NCBI RefSeq assembly: GCF_002554795.1
Contig: NZ_PDEQ01000001.1
Location: 310,001-374,000 of the forward strand
Reading direction: 5' to 3'
DNA: 64,000 nucleotides
Origin: Longibacter salinarum
GTDB taxonomy: Bacteria; Bacteroidota; Rhodothermia; Rhodothermales; Salinibacteraceae
Positions 33,802 to 42,185 of this stretch are shown in pieces; position 1 is the first letter of the stretch; each line of letters begins with the position of its first letter. The notes under the pieces are model-generated. The model saw only the letters and a program-made list of their open reading frames with translations. It searched no databases and was not told the DNA's origin. The position numbers were made by a program, and so were the translations under genes.

Positions 33802-35073
33802 TCAGGTGACCGGACCGCCCGTGGATAAAATCGGTGCGTCGAGGTGTTCGCCATTGGAGATCGCGTCGCCGATGATATCGAACGCACGGTCAACCTCGGC
33901 TTTCGTATTCCAGACAAACGGCGCCATCCGCAGGTACGCATCTTTTCGGCTGTCTGTGTAGACGCCCTTCGTCTTGAGGTATTCGCATAATGCATGTGCG
34001 TTCTCAACCTCGATCAAGATCATGGCGCTTCGTTGCTGCTCAGCGCGTGGAGAGCGGAGGGAAAGGCCGAGTCGTTCGGCATGCTCAATTGCGCGACTCG
34101 ACAGCGCGAGCGAATGCTCCCGTACGTTTTCCAGGCCCGCGTCGAGCAGGATGTCGACACCTTCGACCGCGTGGTACATGGAGGCGACGGAAGTCGTGCC
34201 ACCGAGGAAGCGGCGGCGCACGTCGTCGTTTGGTCGCGGCTGTGTGTTGAATCCGAACGGATCCGCATCGCCAAACCAGCCCGTAAGACGCGGTGTGATG
34301 TCGAGGCCGTCTCGGAGATAGACAAAAGCGTTCCCTGCCGAACCGCTCGCTTCCTTGAGCAACCCGCCCGTGAAGACGTCCATATCGAGGTCAGTGAGGC
34401 TCAGCGGCATGGTCGACGCACTGTGGTAGCCGTCGAGCAGAAAGAGTCCCTCGTGTCGATGGGTCGCACGGACGAGTGCACGGACATCGTCGTCCGGAAG
34501 AAGGGCACCTGTCGTGAACCCGACGTGGCTGATGGCCGTCATGGCCGTATCGGGTCCGATCGCATCAAGTATAGCATCTACATCGGGGCGGCCGTCCGGT
34601 TGACTCGGGACGATCCGGGGTTGTACATCGATGAGGTCCGACCACTGCTGCACGCTGTGGAGCACAGAAGGGAATTCGCCATCCGTGACGACAATCTCGG
34701 TGCCGCGGGCAGCCACCTCCGGTGCACTGAGGAGACACTGCACTGTCCAGTGAACATGTGGTTGGAGAATACAGGTGCCGGGATCGACGCCGAGGAGGGG
34801 AGCGACGAACTCATCCGCCAGATAGGTTGGGAGGCTCCACCATCCGACGCGGTCGTCGGAGTCAGGGCGCCAGTGATTGGGGACCTCGTTCCAGGCGTCC
34901 ACCCCGAAGCGGCGCCAGTCTTCTGTAAAGGCCTCCATCATCGCCGGTACGGTTTCCGGTTGCAGGCCGTGGGTGAACGCGCGAAACTCAACGACCTCAT
35001 CGACGCCATTGGCCGGATCCGGGTGGCGGTACTTCGATCGGAACGACGGGGGAAGGAGGCTCATGCTGATCAA
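33802..35073 (-). CDS. Kynureninase-like PLP-dependent class V aminotransferase-fold enzyme
   Basis: A 423-residue protein. RFGVDAWNEVPNHW is very close to kynureninase RFGV-x-x-W segments, and LDGYHSASTMPLSL and FTGGLLKEASGSAGNAFVYL carry the PLP-binding Asp region and the Schiff-base Lys (in LLKE). The context GxK region is not the usual kynureninase GYKYLN sequence, so the substrate may differ from kynurenine. No other kynurenine-pathway gene is in the window. Both Met1 and Met4 are possible starts. It lies 128 bp after rpmA in the same direction, with a terminator between, so it is separately transcribed. Confidence 0.85.
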   Translation of the reverse strand: MISMSLLPPSFRSKYRHPDPANGVDEVVEFRAFTHGLQPETVPAMMEAFTEDWRRFGVDAWNEVPNHWRPDSDDRVGWWSLPTYLADEFVAPLLGVDPGTCILQPHVHWTVQCLLSAPEVAARGTEIVVTDGEFPSVLHSVQQWSDLIDVQPRIVPSQPDGRPDVDAILDAIGPDTAMTAISHVGFTTGALLPDDDVRALVRATHRHEGLFLLDGYHSASTMPLSLTDLDMDVFTGGLLKEASGSAGNAFVYLRDGLDITPRLTGWFGDADPFGFNTQPRPNDDVRRRFLGGTTSVASMYHAVEGVDILLDAGLENVREHSLALSSRAIEHAERLGLSLRSPRAEQQRSAMILIEVENAHALCEYLKTKGVYTDSRKDAYLRMAPFVWNTKAEVDRAFDIIGDAISNGEHLDAPILSTGGPVT

Positions 35074-35140
35074 TCGAAAGGAGCGAAAGAGGTGGCCTTT
35101 GGGCCGGCCGGGGTTGTGCGAGACTCACGCGCGGTGCAAA

Positions 35141-35177
35141 CAAAAAACGTCCCTGCCGCGAGAGCGACAAGGACGTT
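35141..35177 (-). terminator. Intrinsic terminator of rplU-rpmA
   Basis: Read on the minus strand, AACGTCC and TCGC pair with GCGG and GGACGTT around a TCTC-type loop, followed by TTTTTTG. It ends the ribosomal operon 25 bp after the rpmA stop codon. Confidence 0.82.
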
Positions 35178-35201
35178 CTGTATCCTGGAAGGACGCGCAG
35201 T

Positions 35202-35462
35202 TTACGCTTCTTCCGGCAGGATGTGCACGTAGCGACGGTTGCCACGGCTGCGGGAGAACTTCACCGTGCCCGTCTGCTTGGCGAACAGCGTGTCGTCGCC
35301 GCCTTTGCCAACGTTCTGGCCTGGGTGGAATTTCGTGCCGCGCTGACGGACGATGATGCTGCCCGCGGTGACGAATTCGCCGCCGTACGCTTTCACGCCG
35401 AGATATTTCGGATTGGAGTCGCGACCGTTTTTGGTCGACCCCATACCTTTCTTGTGTGCCAT
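35202..35462 (-). CDS. rpmA: 50S ribosomal protein L27
   Basis: An 86-residue protein starting [20 protein letters not shown], with [18 protein letters not shown] and [16 protein letters not shown] in the body and a Glu/Ala tail. These are the L27 hallmarks; the protein contacts the peptidyl-transferase centre. It is complete and has no cleavable N-terminal extension. It follows rplU by 148 bp in the same operon, a larger gap than usual. Confidence 0.98.
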   Translation of the reverse strand: MAHKKGMGSTKNGRDSNPKYLGVKAYGGEFVTAGSIIVRQRGTKFHPGQNVGKGGDDTLFAKQTGTVKFSRSRGNRRYVHILPEEA

Positions 35463-35610
35463 AACGAACCTGCAGTCTCAGTTGGTGATGTTACGAGGGG
35501 GATGTGCCGATGCCACGCGTCGCGGCGAACAGCACAAAATCAATTCAGCCGGGAGGGGCCGTGTGCTTCAGCGGGATCTGCTCCGTCGGAGATCGAAGCA
35601 GACACGGTGC

Positions 35611-35928
35611 TTAGTTGGTCAGCGCGTCAATGCGGATCTGCGTGTACTGCTGACGGTGCCCGCGTTTTACACGATAGCGCTTGCGGCGTTTCTTTTTAAA
35701 GACGATGACCTTATCGCCTTTGACCTGGTCAACGACTGTGGCGTGCACGGCCGCACCGTCGATCGTCGGCGTACCGAGCGTCACGTCGCCGGCGCCGTCG
35801 GATACGAGAAGCACGCGATCGAAAACGACCTCGTCTCCTTTGTTCAGTTCGCTATGAAACGGGACGTAAGCCGTCTCGTTTTCACGAACCTTGAATTGCT
35901 TATCTTTGATGTCAACAATAGCGTACAT
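35611..35928 (-). CDS. rplU: 50S ribosomal protein L21
   Basis: A 105-residue protein beginning [18 protein letters not shown], with [21 protein letters not shown] as the conserved basic rRNA-binding segment (split here as [16 protein letters not shown] and RGHRQ) and [11 protein letters not shown] at the end. Length equals E. coli L21 (103). It heads the rplU-rpmA unit. Confidence 0.98.
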   Translation of the reverse strand: MYAIVDIKDKQFKVRENETAYVPFHSELNKGDEVVFDRVLLVSDGAGDVTLGTPTIDGAAVHATVVDQVKGDKVIVFKKKRRKRYRVKRGHRQQYTQIRIDALTN

Positions 35929-36059
35929 GGGCGGCTCTGCTTTGGAGCGCCGGGCTGGATACCGACGCGAGAGTGAGGAAAAGTGTCCGTTCGAGTCCTA
36001 GAACACGCAGGTACGCGCCGCAGGTTTCTGCTACCGTTTTTCTACCACATCCGTTTCCT

Positions 36060-36725
36060 ATGAAGATCACTCTACCCGGTTCGAAAGAGACGCTGAACGT
36101 CGGAAAGATTCTCTGTATCGGCCGCAATTATGCGAAACATGCGGCTGAGATGAAGAGCGATGTGCCGGATCAGCCAATGGTGTTTTTGAAGCCGTCCACA
36201 GCGATTATCCGTTCCGGAGGCGTTGTTGTTCTACCACAGCAGTCGCAGGACGTTCACCATGAGGTCGAGCTGGTGGCCGTGATCGGGGAGGGCGGGCGTA
36301 ATATCCCGAGGGACGAGGCCCTCCACCACGTGGCCGCGTACGCCGTTGGACTCGACATGACTGCGCGCGACATTCAGAGCGTGGCAAAGGCTAACCGGCA
36401 TCCGTGGTCTGTCGCCAAGGGCTTCGACACATTCGCGCCGCTCGGACCGCTGACGCCGGCGGATCAGATTGGAGACCCGCAGGATCTATCGATTTCGGTA
36501 GAGGTAAGCGGCGAGACGAGACAGTCCGGCGAAACCAAGGACATGATCTTTCCCGTTGCTGAGTTGATCCATTACACATCGACCATCTTCACTCTGGAGC
36601 CGGGGGACTTGATTTACACCGGGACACCGGATGGCGTCGGTCCTGTGGAGGACGGAGACGTCATCGAGGCTCGGCTCACCGGTTGTTCTCCGCTTCTCGT
36701 TCGCGTGGCACGCCAGGCCGACTAA
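36060..36725 (+). CDS. Fumarylacetoacetate hydrolase-family protein (YcgM-like)
   Basis: A 221-residue protein. ILCIGRNYAKHAAEM and PMVFLKPSTAI are the start of the FAH fold, HHEVELVAVIGEGGR provides the metal-binding Glu motif, and DLIYTGTPDGVGP is the C-terminal signature. Such single-domain proteins are acylpyruvate hydrolases or oxaloacetate tautomerases/decarboxylases. The exact substrate is not determinable. The ATG at 36060 fits the start of the family. It is followed by a strong terminator, so it stands alone. Confidence 0.92.
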   Translation: MKITLPGSKETLNVGKILCIGRNYAKHAAEMKSDVPDQPMVFLKPSTAIIRSGGVVVLPQQSQDVHHEVELVAVIGEGGRNIPRDEALHHVAAYAVGLDMTARDIQSVAKANRHPWSVAKGFDTFAPLGPLTPADQIGDPQDLSISVEVSGETRQSGETKDMIFPVAELIHYTSTIFTLEPGDLIYTGTPDGVGPVEDGDVIEARLTGCSPLLVRVARQAD

Positions 36726-36764
36726 TCCGGGTCAACACGGCCGCAGTCTGATGCATCCATACCG

Positions 36765-36817
36765 TCCCTTCCCGACCGTTGGCGTTCACCCACTCAACGG
36801 CAGGGGAGGGATTTTTT
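36765..36817 (+). terminator. Strong intrinsic terminator of the FAH-family gene
   Basis: CCCTTCCC and CCGTTG pair with CAACGG and GGGGAGGG (two stacked stems), followed by six T at 36812-36817. This is one of the clearest terminators in the window. Confidence 0.9.
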
Positions 36818-36946
36818 ATATCCGACTCAGCCGTGCAAAGAGCGCAGCGGTCGGAAAATCGGCTCCGTTTCAATCTGTGGTCGAGTGTAAGACCGTCGTA
36901 ATCCTACCGTCTTGGTTAGAAACGTCTGAGGTCGGAAGAGGTCACT

Positions 36947-37393
36947 GTGTTGCATCCGTTGGAGAATGATGGGGGCACGACGACGATCTACGAATATAAA
37001 AAGTCGCATGCGCCGCTTAATGACACATCCGGTTCGCCCGATGGAGGCGCGGACGCCTCTGCGGCGGTGCTGCGTGATCGCGGGGATGGGGAATACCACA
37101 TTGTTTCTGTATATGACGGTCGCACCACCTACGATCTTAAGATTCGTCATGGACGGACGCTCCGGGCGGTCTTGCAGGAGCACAATCTGTCACCGCACGG
37201 GGGCCGACAAAACACGTTAACTGGAAGGGGAGCGGTCCAATATTCTGCCTGTGCCGTGGATATCGACCGTGGCGAACAAAACCCGGATCAGTGGCTCGAT
37301 GCGTTTCTCGCCTCCCGTAACGTGGGCCGTCTCTCGTGCGAGATCGAGGTGAAGGACGACATGTCGCCCGCGTCCAAAGCATTCTCTCTGTGA
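36947..37393 (+). CDS. Ferredoxin-fold protein with incomplete [2Fe-2S] cysteine set
   Basis: A 148-residue acidic protein. From about 50 to 145 it follows a [2Fe-2S] ferredoxin: TYDLKIRHGRTLRAVLQEHN, SPHGGRQNTLTGRG, ACAVDIDRGE and RLSCEIEVKDDM. C102 and C131, spaced by 28 residues, match the third and fourth ligands of plant-type ferredoxins (29-residue spacing). The expected first two ligands would be at about 94 and 99, but those are Arg94 and Tyr99. It therefore probably does not hold a normal cluster. Residues 1-45 are low-complexity. It lies 38 bp before the PNPOx-like gene and may be co-transcribed. Function unknown. Confidence 0.68.
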   Translation: MLHPLENDGGTTTIYEYKKSHAPLNDTSGSPDGGADASAAVLRDRGDGEYHIVSVYDGRTTYDLKIRHGRTLRAVLQEHNLSPHGGRQNTLTGRGAVQYSACAVDIDRGEQNPDQWLDAFLASRNVGRLSCEIEVKDDMSPASKAFSL

Positions 37394-37431
37394 TATCACG
37401 TCATTTGATTACGTTCTCACAACCTGAAGAT

Positions 37432-38037
37432 ATGAATCCGTGGACCGATCTTGACGAGGTCTGTGATCTCGTCTGGAGCGAGATCGAAGCAGGAGCATCC
37501 GATCCATCTCACATTTTTCGGACACCGACATTCGCTACGACCGGAGGCAAACAGCCGCAGGTTCGGACCGTCGTGTTGCGGGCGGCCGATCGCCAGGAGC
37601 GCCACTTGATCTTTCACACGGATCGTCGAACGGGGAAAACCGACGACATCCGGAGCGGCGGTCGGATCGCCTGGCATGTTTGGGATCCTGAGCGCTCGAT
37701 TCAAATCCGCCTCCAAGGGGACGCGTCGATCCATACGTCCGACGACGTAGCTGACGGTATGTGGGCGAGTGAGCCTGCCGCCAATCTAGCTCATTATTTG
37801 AAGTCGGAGGCACCGGGGACGGGCGTTTCTGCACCGAACGATGGATTACCAGGTCATCTATCCTCGCACGAATGGTCTGAAGATGACGTCGCCGCCGGAC
37901 GGTCAAACTTCGCTGTGGTGCGCACCGTAATCGACCAGATCGATGCACTTCACCTTCTACGGGGAAACCACCAGCGAGCCGTCTTTGCGTGGAACGCCGG
38001 TGAGAAGAGATTTGATGGAACGTGGATCATCCCGTGA
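37432..38037 (+). CDS. Pyridoxamine 5'-phosphate oxidase-family flavoprotein
   Basis: A 201-residue protein of split-barrel flavin-binding fold. QPQVRTVVLRAADRQERHLIFHTD is the typical FMN-binding N-terminal half, and RIAWHVWDPERSIQIRLQG, FAVVRTVIDQIDALHL and RAVFAWNAGEKRFDGTWIIP match the PNPOx-related general family. It lacks the C-terminal dimerisation segment of true PdxH, so vitamin B6 synthesis is not assumed. ATG 37432 is chosen since the upstream 32 residues belong to the overlapping previous gene region. It lies 38 bp after the ferredoxin-fold gene. Confidence 0.88.
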   Translation: MNPWTDLDEVCDLVWSEIEAGASDPSHIFRTPTFATTGGKQPQVRTVVLRAADRQERHLIFHTDRRTGKTDDIRSGGRIAWHVWDPERSIQIRLQGDASIHTSDDVADGMWASEPAANLAHYLKSEAPGTGVSAPNDGLPGHLSSHEWSEDDVAAGRSNFAVVRTVIDQIDALHLLRGNHQRAVFAWNAGEKRFDGTWIIP

Positions 38038-38250
38038 GTGAGCTCTTCACGCACGTCTCGACGCGCACGCGTGTCTGGTGCCTGGAGGTCCGTCCTACGA
38101 GGCAACCGACGATGGGAAAGAAAGAATAGACGCTCGCTCGTCGTGTCTGCGACTGACGGGGAATGCAGACGCGCCGCACGGGAGAGGGAATCATTCGTCG
38201 ATCCGTGCGTACAGAAAAAGAATTTCGGACTCCCAAATCGTTAATCCGAT

Positions 38251-38691
38251 ATGCTCCTCTCGAAGGCATGTGAATATGGTCTCCGTTCCACGCTTTATCT
38301 GGCTTCTCTCGACGAAGACGGGTACGTCTCCATCGGCACGATCAGCGACAAGCTCGACATCTCGTTTGCGTTCCTGACGAAGATCTTCCAGCAACTCAAC
38401 GAAGCGGGTCTTCTGAAGTCACATCGTGGGCCGAGCGGGGGCGTGGCGTTTACGAAGCCGACCGACGAGATCTCGTTGTATGAGATTGTCGTGGCGATTG
38501 ACGGTGAGGATCTCTTCGAGGAGTGCGTACTGGGTCTTCCCGGCTGTGGTCATGAGAAACCGTGTCCGATTCATGACCGGTGGGCAACGGAGCGATCGCG
38601 GTTGGAACGTTTGTTCAAGCGCAACACATTGGATGACATGGCCTCTCAAATAAAAAACTTCGACGTTCGGCTGGTCCCAACCGTCACCTGA
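38251..38691 (+). CDS. Rrf2 family regulator with three cluster-type cysteines (copy 1)
   Basis: A 146-residue DNA-binding protein. The N-terminal winged helix (MLLSKACEYGLRSTLYLA; ISDKLDISFAFLTKIFQQLN recognition helix; GLLKSHRGPSGGVAF wing) is followed by a dimerisation helix. C92, C99 and C105 in EECVLGLPGCGHEKPCPIHD correspond to the Fe-S ligands of IscR (92, 98, 104) and NsrR (91, 96, 102). Such regulators sense nitric oxide, iron-sulfur status or redox. It sits next to the copper nitrite-reductase genes, transcribed toward them, and is highly similar to the copy at 42834. The target and ligand are inferred. Confidence 0.92.
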   Translation: MLLSKACEYGLRSTLYLASLDEDGYVSIGTISDKLDISFAFLTKIFQQLNEAGLLKSHRGPSGGVAFTKPTDEISLYEIVVAIDGEDLFEECVLGLPGCGHEKPCPIHDRWATERSRLERLFKRNTLDDMASQIKNFDVRLVPTVT

Positions 38692-38736
38692 CCACGTAGT
38701 TTTTTTGCGAGGGCACAAAGCTGAACGAAAAAGAAG

Positions 38737-38768
38737 AAAGGCCGGGACCTTTGCTGGACCCGGCCTTT
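38737..38768. terminator. Bidirectional terminator between rrf2 copy 1 and the azurin-like gene
   Basis: AAAGGCCGGG pairs with CCCGGCCTTT. On the minus strand it is followed by CTTCTTTTTC, so it mainly serves the azurin-like gene at the end of the nir run; on the plus strand it would also stop the Rrf2 transcript. Confidence 0.82.
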
Positions 38769-38916
38769 CGCCTGGAATAGCGCTCGAGGGCTCGGAATGT
38801 TGGATCCGGATTGCTGGATCATCGAACCCGTTCTAGCAAGGCTGCAGCACGGATCTGCGGCCTCGCCACGAACGGGCAACCGGAGCATCGGGCGCGGTGC
38901 TACGCCCCAGCAGCGG

Positions 38917-39390
38917 TTACTGAATCGTCAGCGTGCCGCGCATCATGGAGTAGTGTCCCGGGAATGTGCAGACGTATGAATACTTGCCCGGCTCGGACGG
39001 AGCCGTGAAGGTGACTTCTACTGTTTCACCTGGCTTCGCAAGAGCGGTGGCTCCGATGATGGCATCGTCTTCTGGAACGTATTCGTTATCGCTTGCGGTC
39101 AGGGCGGCCTGGCCGACTCGATTGATGGTCGCGTCATCGTTGTCATTCAGGATCACGACGTTGTGCACCATTGCCGGGCTGGTCGCCGTGTTCTTGAACA
39201 CAAGCGTGATTTCCTGACCGGCTTTGGCCGTGAACTCGTCTTGTGCGAAGAGCATCTGGTTGCCGTCCGGCTCAATGACGACGCGGATCGGCTCCGGGTC
39301 GGTATCATACGCGAGCGTGGTCTGGGCGCCGAGTGCTGTGAGGCCGGCGAGAAGAAAGAGAACGAAAAGAGAGCGGAGAATGGTACGCAT
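38917..39390 (-). CDS. Azurin-like type 1 copper protein
   Basis: A 157-residue periplasmic cupredoxin. Residues 1-27 are a signal peptide (LFVLFLLAGLTALGAQTTLA). The type 1 copper ligands are H76 (MVHNVVI), C141, H146 and M150 in CTFPGHYSMM, which matches azurin CTFPGH-x3-M. It is likely an electron donor to the nitrite reductase encoded three genes upstream. It is the last gene of the nirK-nirV-sco-azurin run, 71 bp after sco, with a small hairpin in the gap. Direct interaction is inferred from synteny only. Confidence 0.9.
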   Translation of the reverse strand: MRTILRSLFVLFLLAGLTALGAQTTLAYDTDPEPIRVVIEPDGNQMLFAQDEFTAKAGQEITLVFKNTATSPAMVHNVVILNDNDDATINRVGQAALTASDNEYVPEDDAIIGATALAKPGETVEVTFTAPSEPGKYSYVCTFPGHYSMMRGTLTIQ

Positions 39391-39427
39391 GGTTCTGTGT
39401 CGATTTCGGTTTGGGAAATTCGGGGGA

Positions 39428-39443
39428 GCGCACGTTTGTGCGC
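39428..39443. other. Short stem-loop between sco and the azurin-like gene
   Basis: GCGCAC-GTTT-GTGCGC, a perfect 6-bp stem with a 4-nt loop, and no T-run after it on the minus strand. It could be an attenuator or an RNA stability element separating expression of the last gene. Significance is uncertain. Confidence 0.4.
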
Positions 39444-39461
39444 CGGTGTCTTGATGTTTTG

Positions 39462-40091
39462 CTATTGGGGGGCGGCGTTCAGGAGTTGGCGCAGAGCGTC
39501 CGACGAAGCCTGAATCCCTCTGTTAATGGCCGGTTGTTGATGAACGATGACGCCGTCAGCGTCTACGACCGTAATGATGGAGGAATGGGAGAACATGCCG
39601 CTGGCTTCTTGCTGGTAGCGCACGCCGAGAACAGCGGAGAGCTCGCGTACGTCCGTGTCCGTGCTGCGGAGGAGCGTCCAATCCGCGAGGTCCAGATCGT
39701 GCGTCGTTGCGAATTCGCGCAGTCGTTTGGGGGTATCACGCTCGGGGTCCATTGTCACCAGGATGCGGCCCACTTGAGCGCGCTCCGGATCGGACAGCGT
39801 TCCGAGGACCCGCTTCATGTTCTGCACGATCATCGGGCAAGCATAGCCGCAGTGGGTATACACGATGGCGATGAGCTGCGGACGCCCGCGGAAATTTTTG
39901 AGCTGAACGGTCGCTTCATCCTGGGTCGTCCAGGTGGACGTCAGCTGGTAGATCGACGTCTCCGGGAGCCCGGTGGAATCAGGATGCGTGGTTGCCGTCG
40001 CGGGAAAGGTGGTGCCCACGAGAATCAGCAGTATCAGCGGGACAGCGAGTAATTGTTTCATCGGATTTCGTGTCGTCTGGTCGACAGTCAT
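39462..40091 (-). CDS. SCO family copper chaperone/thiol-redox protein
   Basis: A 209-residue thioredoxin-fold protein. A signal peptide or membrane anchor lies at about 12-33. The copper/thiol motif is C81-GYA-C85 (YTHCGYACP), and the distal His is in MFSHSSIITVV, giving the three ligands of SCO/SenC/PrrC. They deliver copper to CuA or other cuproenzymes. The start codon overlaps the nirV stop by 4 bp (ATGA at 40088-40091), which favours this start and implies translational coupling; Met12 (40061) is the alternative. Here it may metallate NirK or the azurin-like protein. Confidence 0.9.
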   Translation of the reverse strand: MTVDQTTRNPMKQLLAVPLILLILVGTTFPATATTHPDSTGLPETSIYQLTSTWTTQDEATVQLKNFRGRPQLIAIVYTHCGYACPMIVQNMKRVLGTLSDPERAQVGRILVTMDPERDTPKRLREFATTHDLDLADWTLLRSTDTDVRELSAVLGVRYQQEASGMFSHSSIITVVDADGVIVHQQPAINRGIQASSDALRQLLNAAPQ

Positions 40092-40897
40092 TGGGCCACG
40101 GAGCGGACCGTATCTGGTGCATCAGCGGCCAATCGAAAGCTCAAGCGGGCCATGGTGTCGGTTGCCTTCAGGCTGGTGCGCACAGAGAAGCGGAGGAAGG
40201 CGGCGTAATCCTCAAGTTCGGTGGCGTCAAGCGCACCGCTGCCGCAAAATCGCTCCTTGTCAAAGGCCGTGTTGTAGCGCGAGTCCCCATTGATGACCTG
40301 CGTATTGAAGTCCTCGACCCACTCCCACCCGAGATCGTGCATTCCGTGGACGCCCAAGACGTTGGCCGTGGCCCTGTCTACGTCGCGAAGCGACTGATTG
40401 CTCGTGGCATGGGCCAGCACTCGGGCTTTGAAGCCGGGGTCGGAGTAGCCATTGCGGTGGGTCTCACTCGCTCGTGCGGCGTACTCCCATTCGGTCGTCG
40501 TCGGCAGGCGTTGCCCCTGCCAGCGTGCGTACGCCATTGCGGCAAACCAGGACACGTACACGACGGGATGTTCGGGAGGAGCTTCGGGGCCGAGCATTAC
40601 ATCGCCGGCCCAGTGGCGCAGGTAGCCTTCATCCGCGAAAAGCGCCTTCACACGGGAGCGTTGCCACTCAGGGTTCGCTTTCACGAAGGCCAGGTATTCC
40701 GCATTGGTCACGGGATAGCGAGCCAGCCAAAATGCGTCGACCTGAACCGAGTCGAATTCTGAGGGCGTCTTGTAGAGCGGCGTGTGATAGCCGTCATCAA
40801 TCCGCACCATGCCGTCATCGGCTGACGTAGCCTGCCCCATCGCCGGAAGGGCGGTCAGCAGGAAGCCAATGGTGAGGAAGATCTGGACGGGGTACAT
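40088..40897 (-). CDS. nirV: NirV-like formylglycine-generating-enzyme-fold protein
   Basis: A 269-residue SUMF1/FGE-fold protein with a signal peptide (about 1-23; QIFLTIGFLLTALPAMGQA). The fold is recognised by FWLARYPVTNAEYLAFV, HPVVYVSWFAAMAYARWQGQRLPTTTEWEYAA (in pieces: HPVVYVSWFAAMAYA, then RLPTTTEWEYAA) and GMHDLGWEWVEDF. The catalytic Cys pair of true formylglycine enzymes is not evident. NirV is known next to nirK in Rhodobacter and other denitrifiers, with unknown function. It lies 77 bp after nirK. The ATG at 40897 gives a proper signal peptide. Confidence 0.85.
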   Translation of the reverse strand: MYPVQIFLTIGFLLTALPAMGQATSADDGMVRIDDGYHTPLYKTPSEFDSVQVDAFWLARYPVTNAEYLAFVKANPEWQRSRVKALFADEGYLRHWAGDVMLGPEAPPEHPVVYVSWFAAMAYARWQGQRLPTTTEWEYAARASETHRNGYSDPGFKARVLAHATSNQSLRDVDRATANVLGVHGMHDLGWEWVEDFNTQVINGDSRYNTAFDKERFCGSGALDATELEDYAAFLRFSVRTSLKATDTMARLSFRLAADAPDTVRSVAQ

Positions 40898-40974
40898 TGG
40901 ATCGCAGAGTAAAGGGAGGAGGGGGATCCGCCGGGCCCGCCGATCGCAGCGGGCGAGCCCTTTGGAAGCCATGG

Positions 40975-42099
40975 TTAACGCTTCTTTCGGCCTGACTCCG
41001 TTGAGGAATCGGTTGCCTTAGCGTCGGAGGTCGTCGGCTTCACATCATTGACCTCCGTCTGGCCCGAGAAAATGTTCGGGTCTTTTTCGCCCTCTACCTT
41101 CAGAATGCCGATCGCGCCTTTGTTGAAGGCTCGGAAGATCGCGTGGTCGACGAGCGTGTACGTACCTGGAACGTCAACCTTGAAGTCGACCACAGCCGCT
41201 CCGCCCGGAGGGACGGTTGTTGTCTGCACGTTATTCTGGGTGACGCGCGTGCCAGCTTCGCCGTAGACGTTGTCGAACATTTCGCCGATCACGTGGAAGG
41301 AGGAGGCCAGGTTGGGACCGCCGTTGCCCACGAAAAGGCGGACTCTCTCTCCCGGGGAGGCTTCGATAGCGCCTGTGCCCGTCATTTTGCCCTTCCCGCC
41401 GTTGAACACCACATACTCGGGATTCTCATCAATCGCTTTCTGCAGGTCGAACTGCTGCAGGCCCTTTTCTCCGTGCTTGCCGACGGTGTAAAATTCACTT
41501 TGCATCACGTAGTACTCGCGATCGACTTCCGGTAGGCCTTCTTTTGGCTCAACCAGGATCAGTCCGTACATGCCGTTCGCGATGTGCATGCCTACGGGCG
41601 TGGTAGCGCAGTGGTAGACGTACAGGCCCGGTTTGAGGGCACGGAACTCCATGACCGCCTCTTTACCTGGAGGAACGAGCGTGGCGTGGGCGCCTCCACC
41701 CGTACCGGTCACAGCGTGAAGGTCGATGTTGTGCGGCATCCGGCTATCCGGCATGTTGCGCATGTGAAACTCAACCATGTCGCCCTCACGGACGCGAATG
41801 AACTTGCCTGGCACCTCGCCGCCGAACGTCCAGACGTTATATTCAACACCGGGAGCGATCTCGTCCACTGTCTCGATGACGTCAAGATTGACGATCATTC
41901 GGGTGGCGTAATCCCGGGTGATAGGGGCGGGTACCTCGGGTGCATCCGTCAGGACGGCTACCTCTTCACCCTCAATCGGCGGGAGGTAGACGTCGTTTGG
42001 GTTCGTCTGTGCGGAGCTGGAAAGCGGAAACGTGCCCAGCAGCAGGAGTGCAAACAGAGTGGAAAGGAGAGACGTGGGGGGGAGGCAGGCACGTTGCAT
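40975..42099 (-). CDS. nirK: Copper-containing nitrite reductase (NO-forming)
   Basis: A 374-residue periplasmic enzyme, signal peptide about 1-30. It has two cupredoxin domains. The type 1 copper site is H123, C164, H172 and M177 ([16 protein letters not shown]). The type 2 site is H128, H163 and H319 (LVDHAIF), with the catalytic Asp126 (NIDLHAV) and His269 (SSFHVIG). All ligands for one-electron reduction of nitrite to nitric oxide are intact. The C-terminal tail is Ser/Lys-rich. No nosZ or norB gene is in the window, so only this step of denitrification is supported. Confidence 0.97.
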   Translation of the reverse strand: MQRACLPPTSLLSTLFALLLLGTFPLSSSAQTNPNDVYLPPIEGEEVAVLTDAPEVPAPITRDYATRMIVNLDVIETVDEIAPGVEYNVWTFGGEVPGKFIRVREGDMVEFHMRNMPDSRMPHNIDLHAVTGTGGGAHATLVPPGKEAVMEFRALKPGLYVYHCATTPVGMHIANGMYGLILVEPKEGLPEVDREYYVMQSEFYTVGKHGEKGLQQFDLQKAIDENPEYVVFNGGKGKMTGTGAIEASPGERVRLFVGNGGPNLASSFHVIGEMFDNVYGEAGTRVTQNNVQTTTVPPGGAAVVDFKVDVPGTYTLVDHAIFRAFNKGAIGILKVEGEKDPNIFSGQTEVNDVKPTTSDAKATDSSTESGRKKR

Positions 42100-42108
42100 G
42101 GAGGTTAC

Positions 42109-42122
42109 CTCTTAAGTAAGAG
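42109..42122. promoter_or_regulatory. Perfect inverted repeat just upstream of nirK
   Basis: CTCTTA-AG-TAAGAG, a 14-bp palindrome 10 bp upstream of the nirK start codon, partly overlapping a 15-bp direct repeat. It is too close to the start to be a classical promoter but could be an operator or mRNA hairpin. A dimeric regulator such as Rrf2 could bind it; this is inference. Confidence 0.45.
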
Positions 42123-42185
42123 TACGGTGTCTGAGATGATGCCAGGAGGGAAAGCGAACATTCTCGGTATTAAGAGTACTTTGTC
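42117..42185. promoter_or_regulatory. Pair of 15-bp direct repeats in the nirK leader
   Basis: TAAGAGTACGGTGTC at 42117-42131 and TAAGAGTACTTTGTC at 42171-42185 agree at 13 of 15 positions and are 54 bp apart (start to start), about five helical turns. They lie within 90 bp upstream of nirK and are candidate operator half-sites. Confidence 0.5.

Noticed and set aside
33994-35232. A 412-codon plus-strand frame opposite the kynureninase-like gene
   Set aside because: Antisense to a gene with clear PLP-enzyme motifs; its composition is not protein-like.
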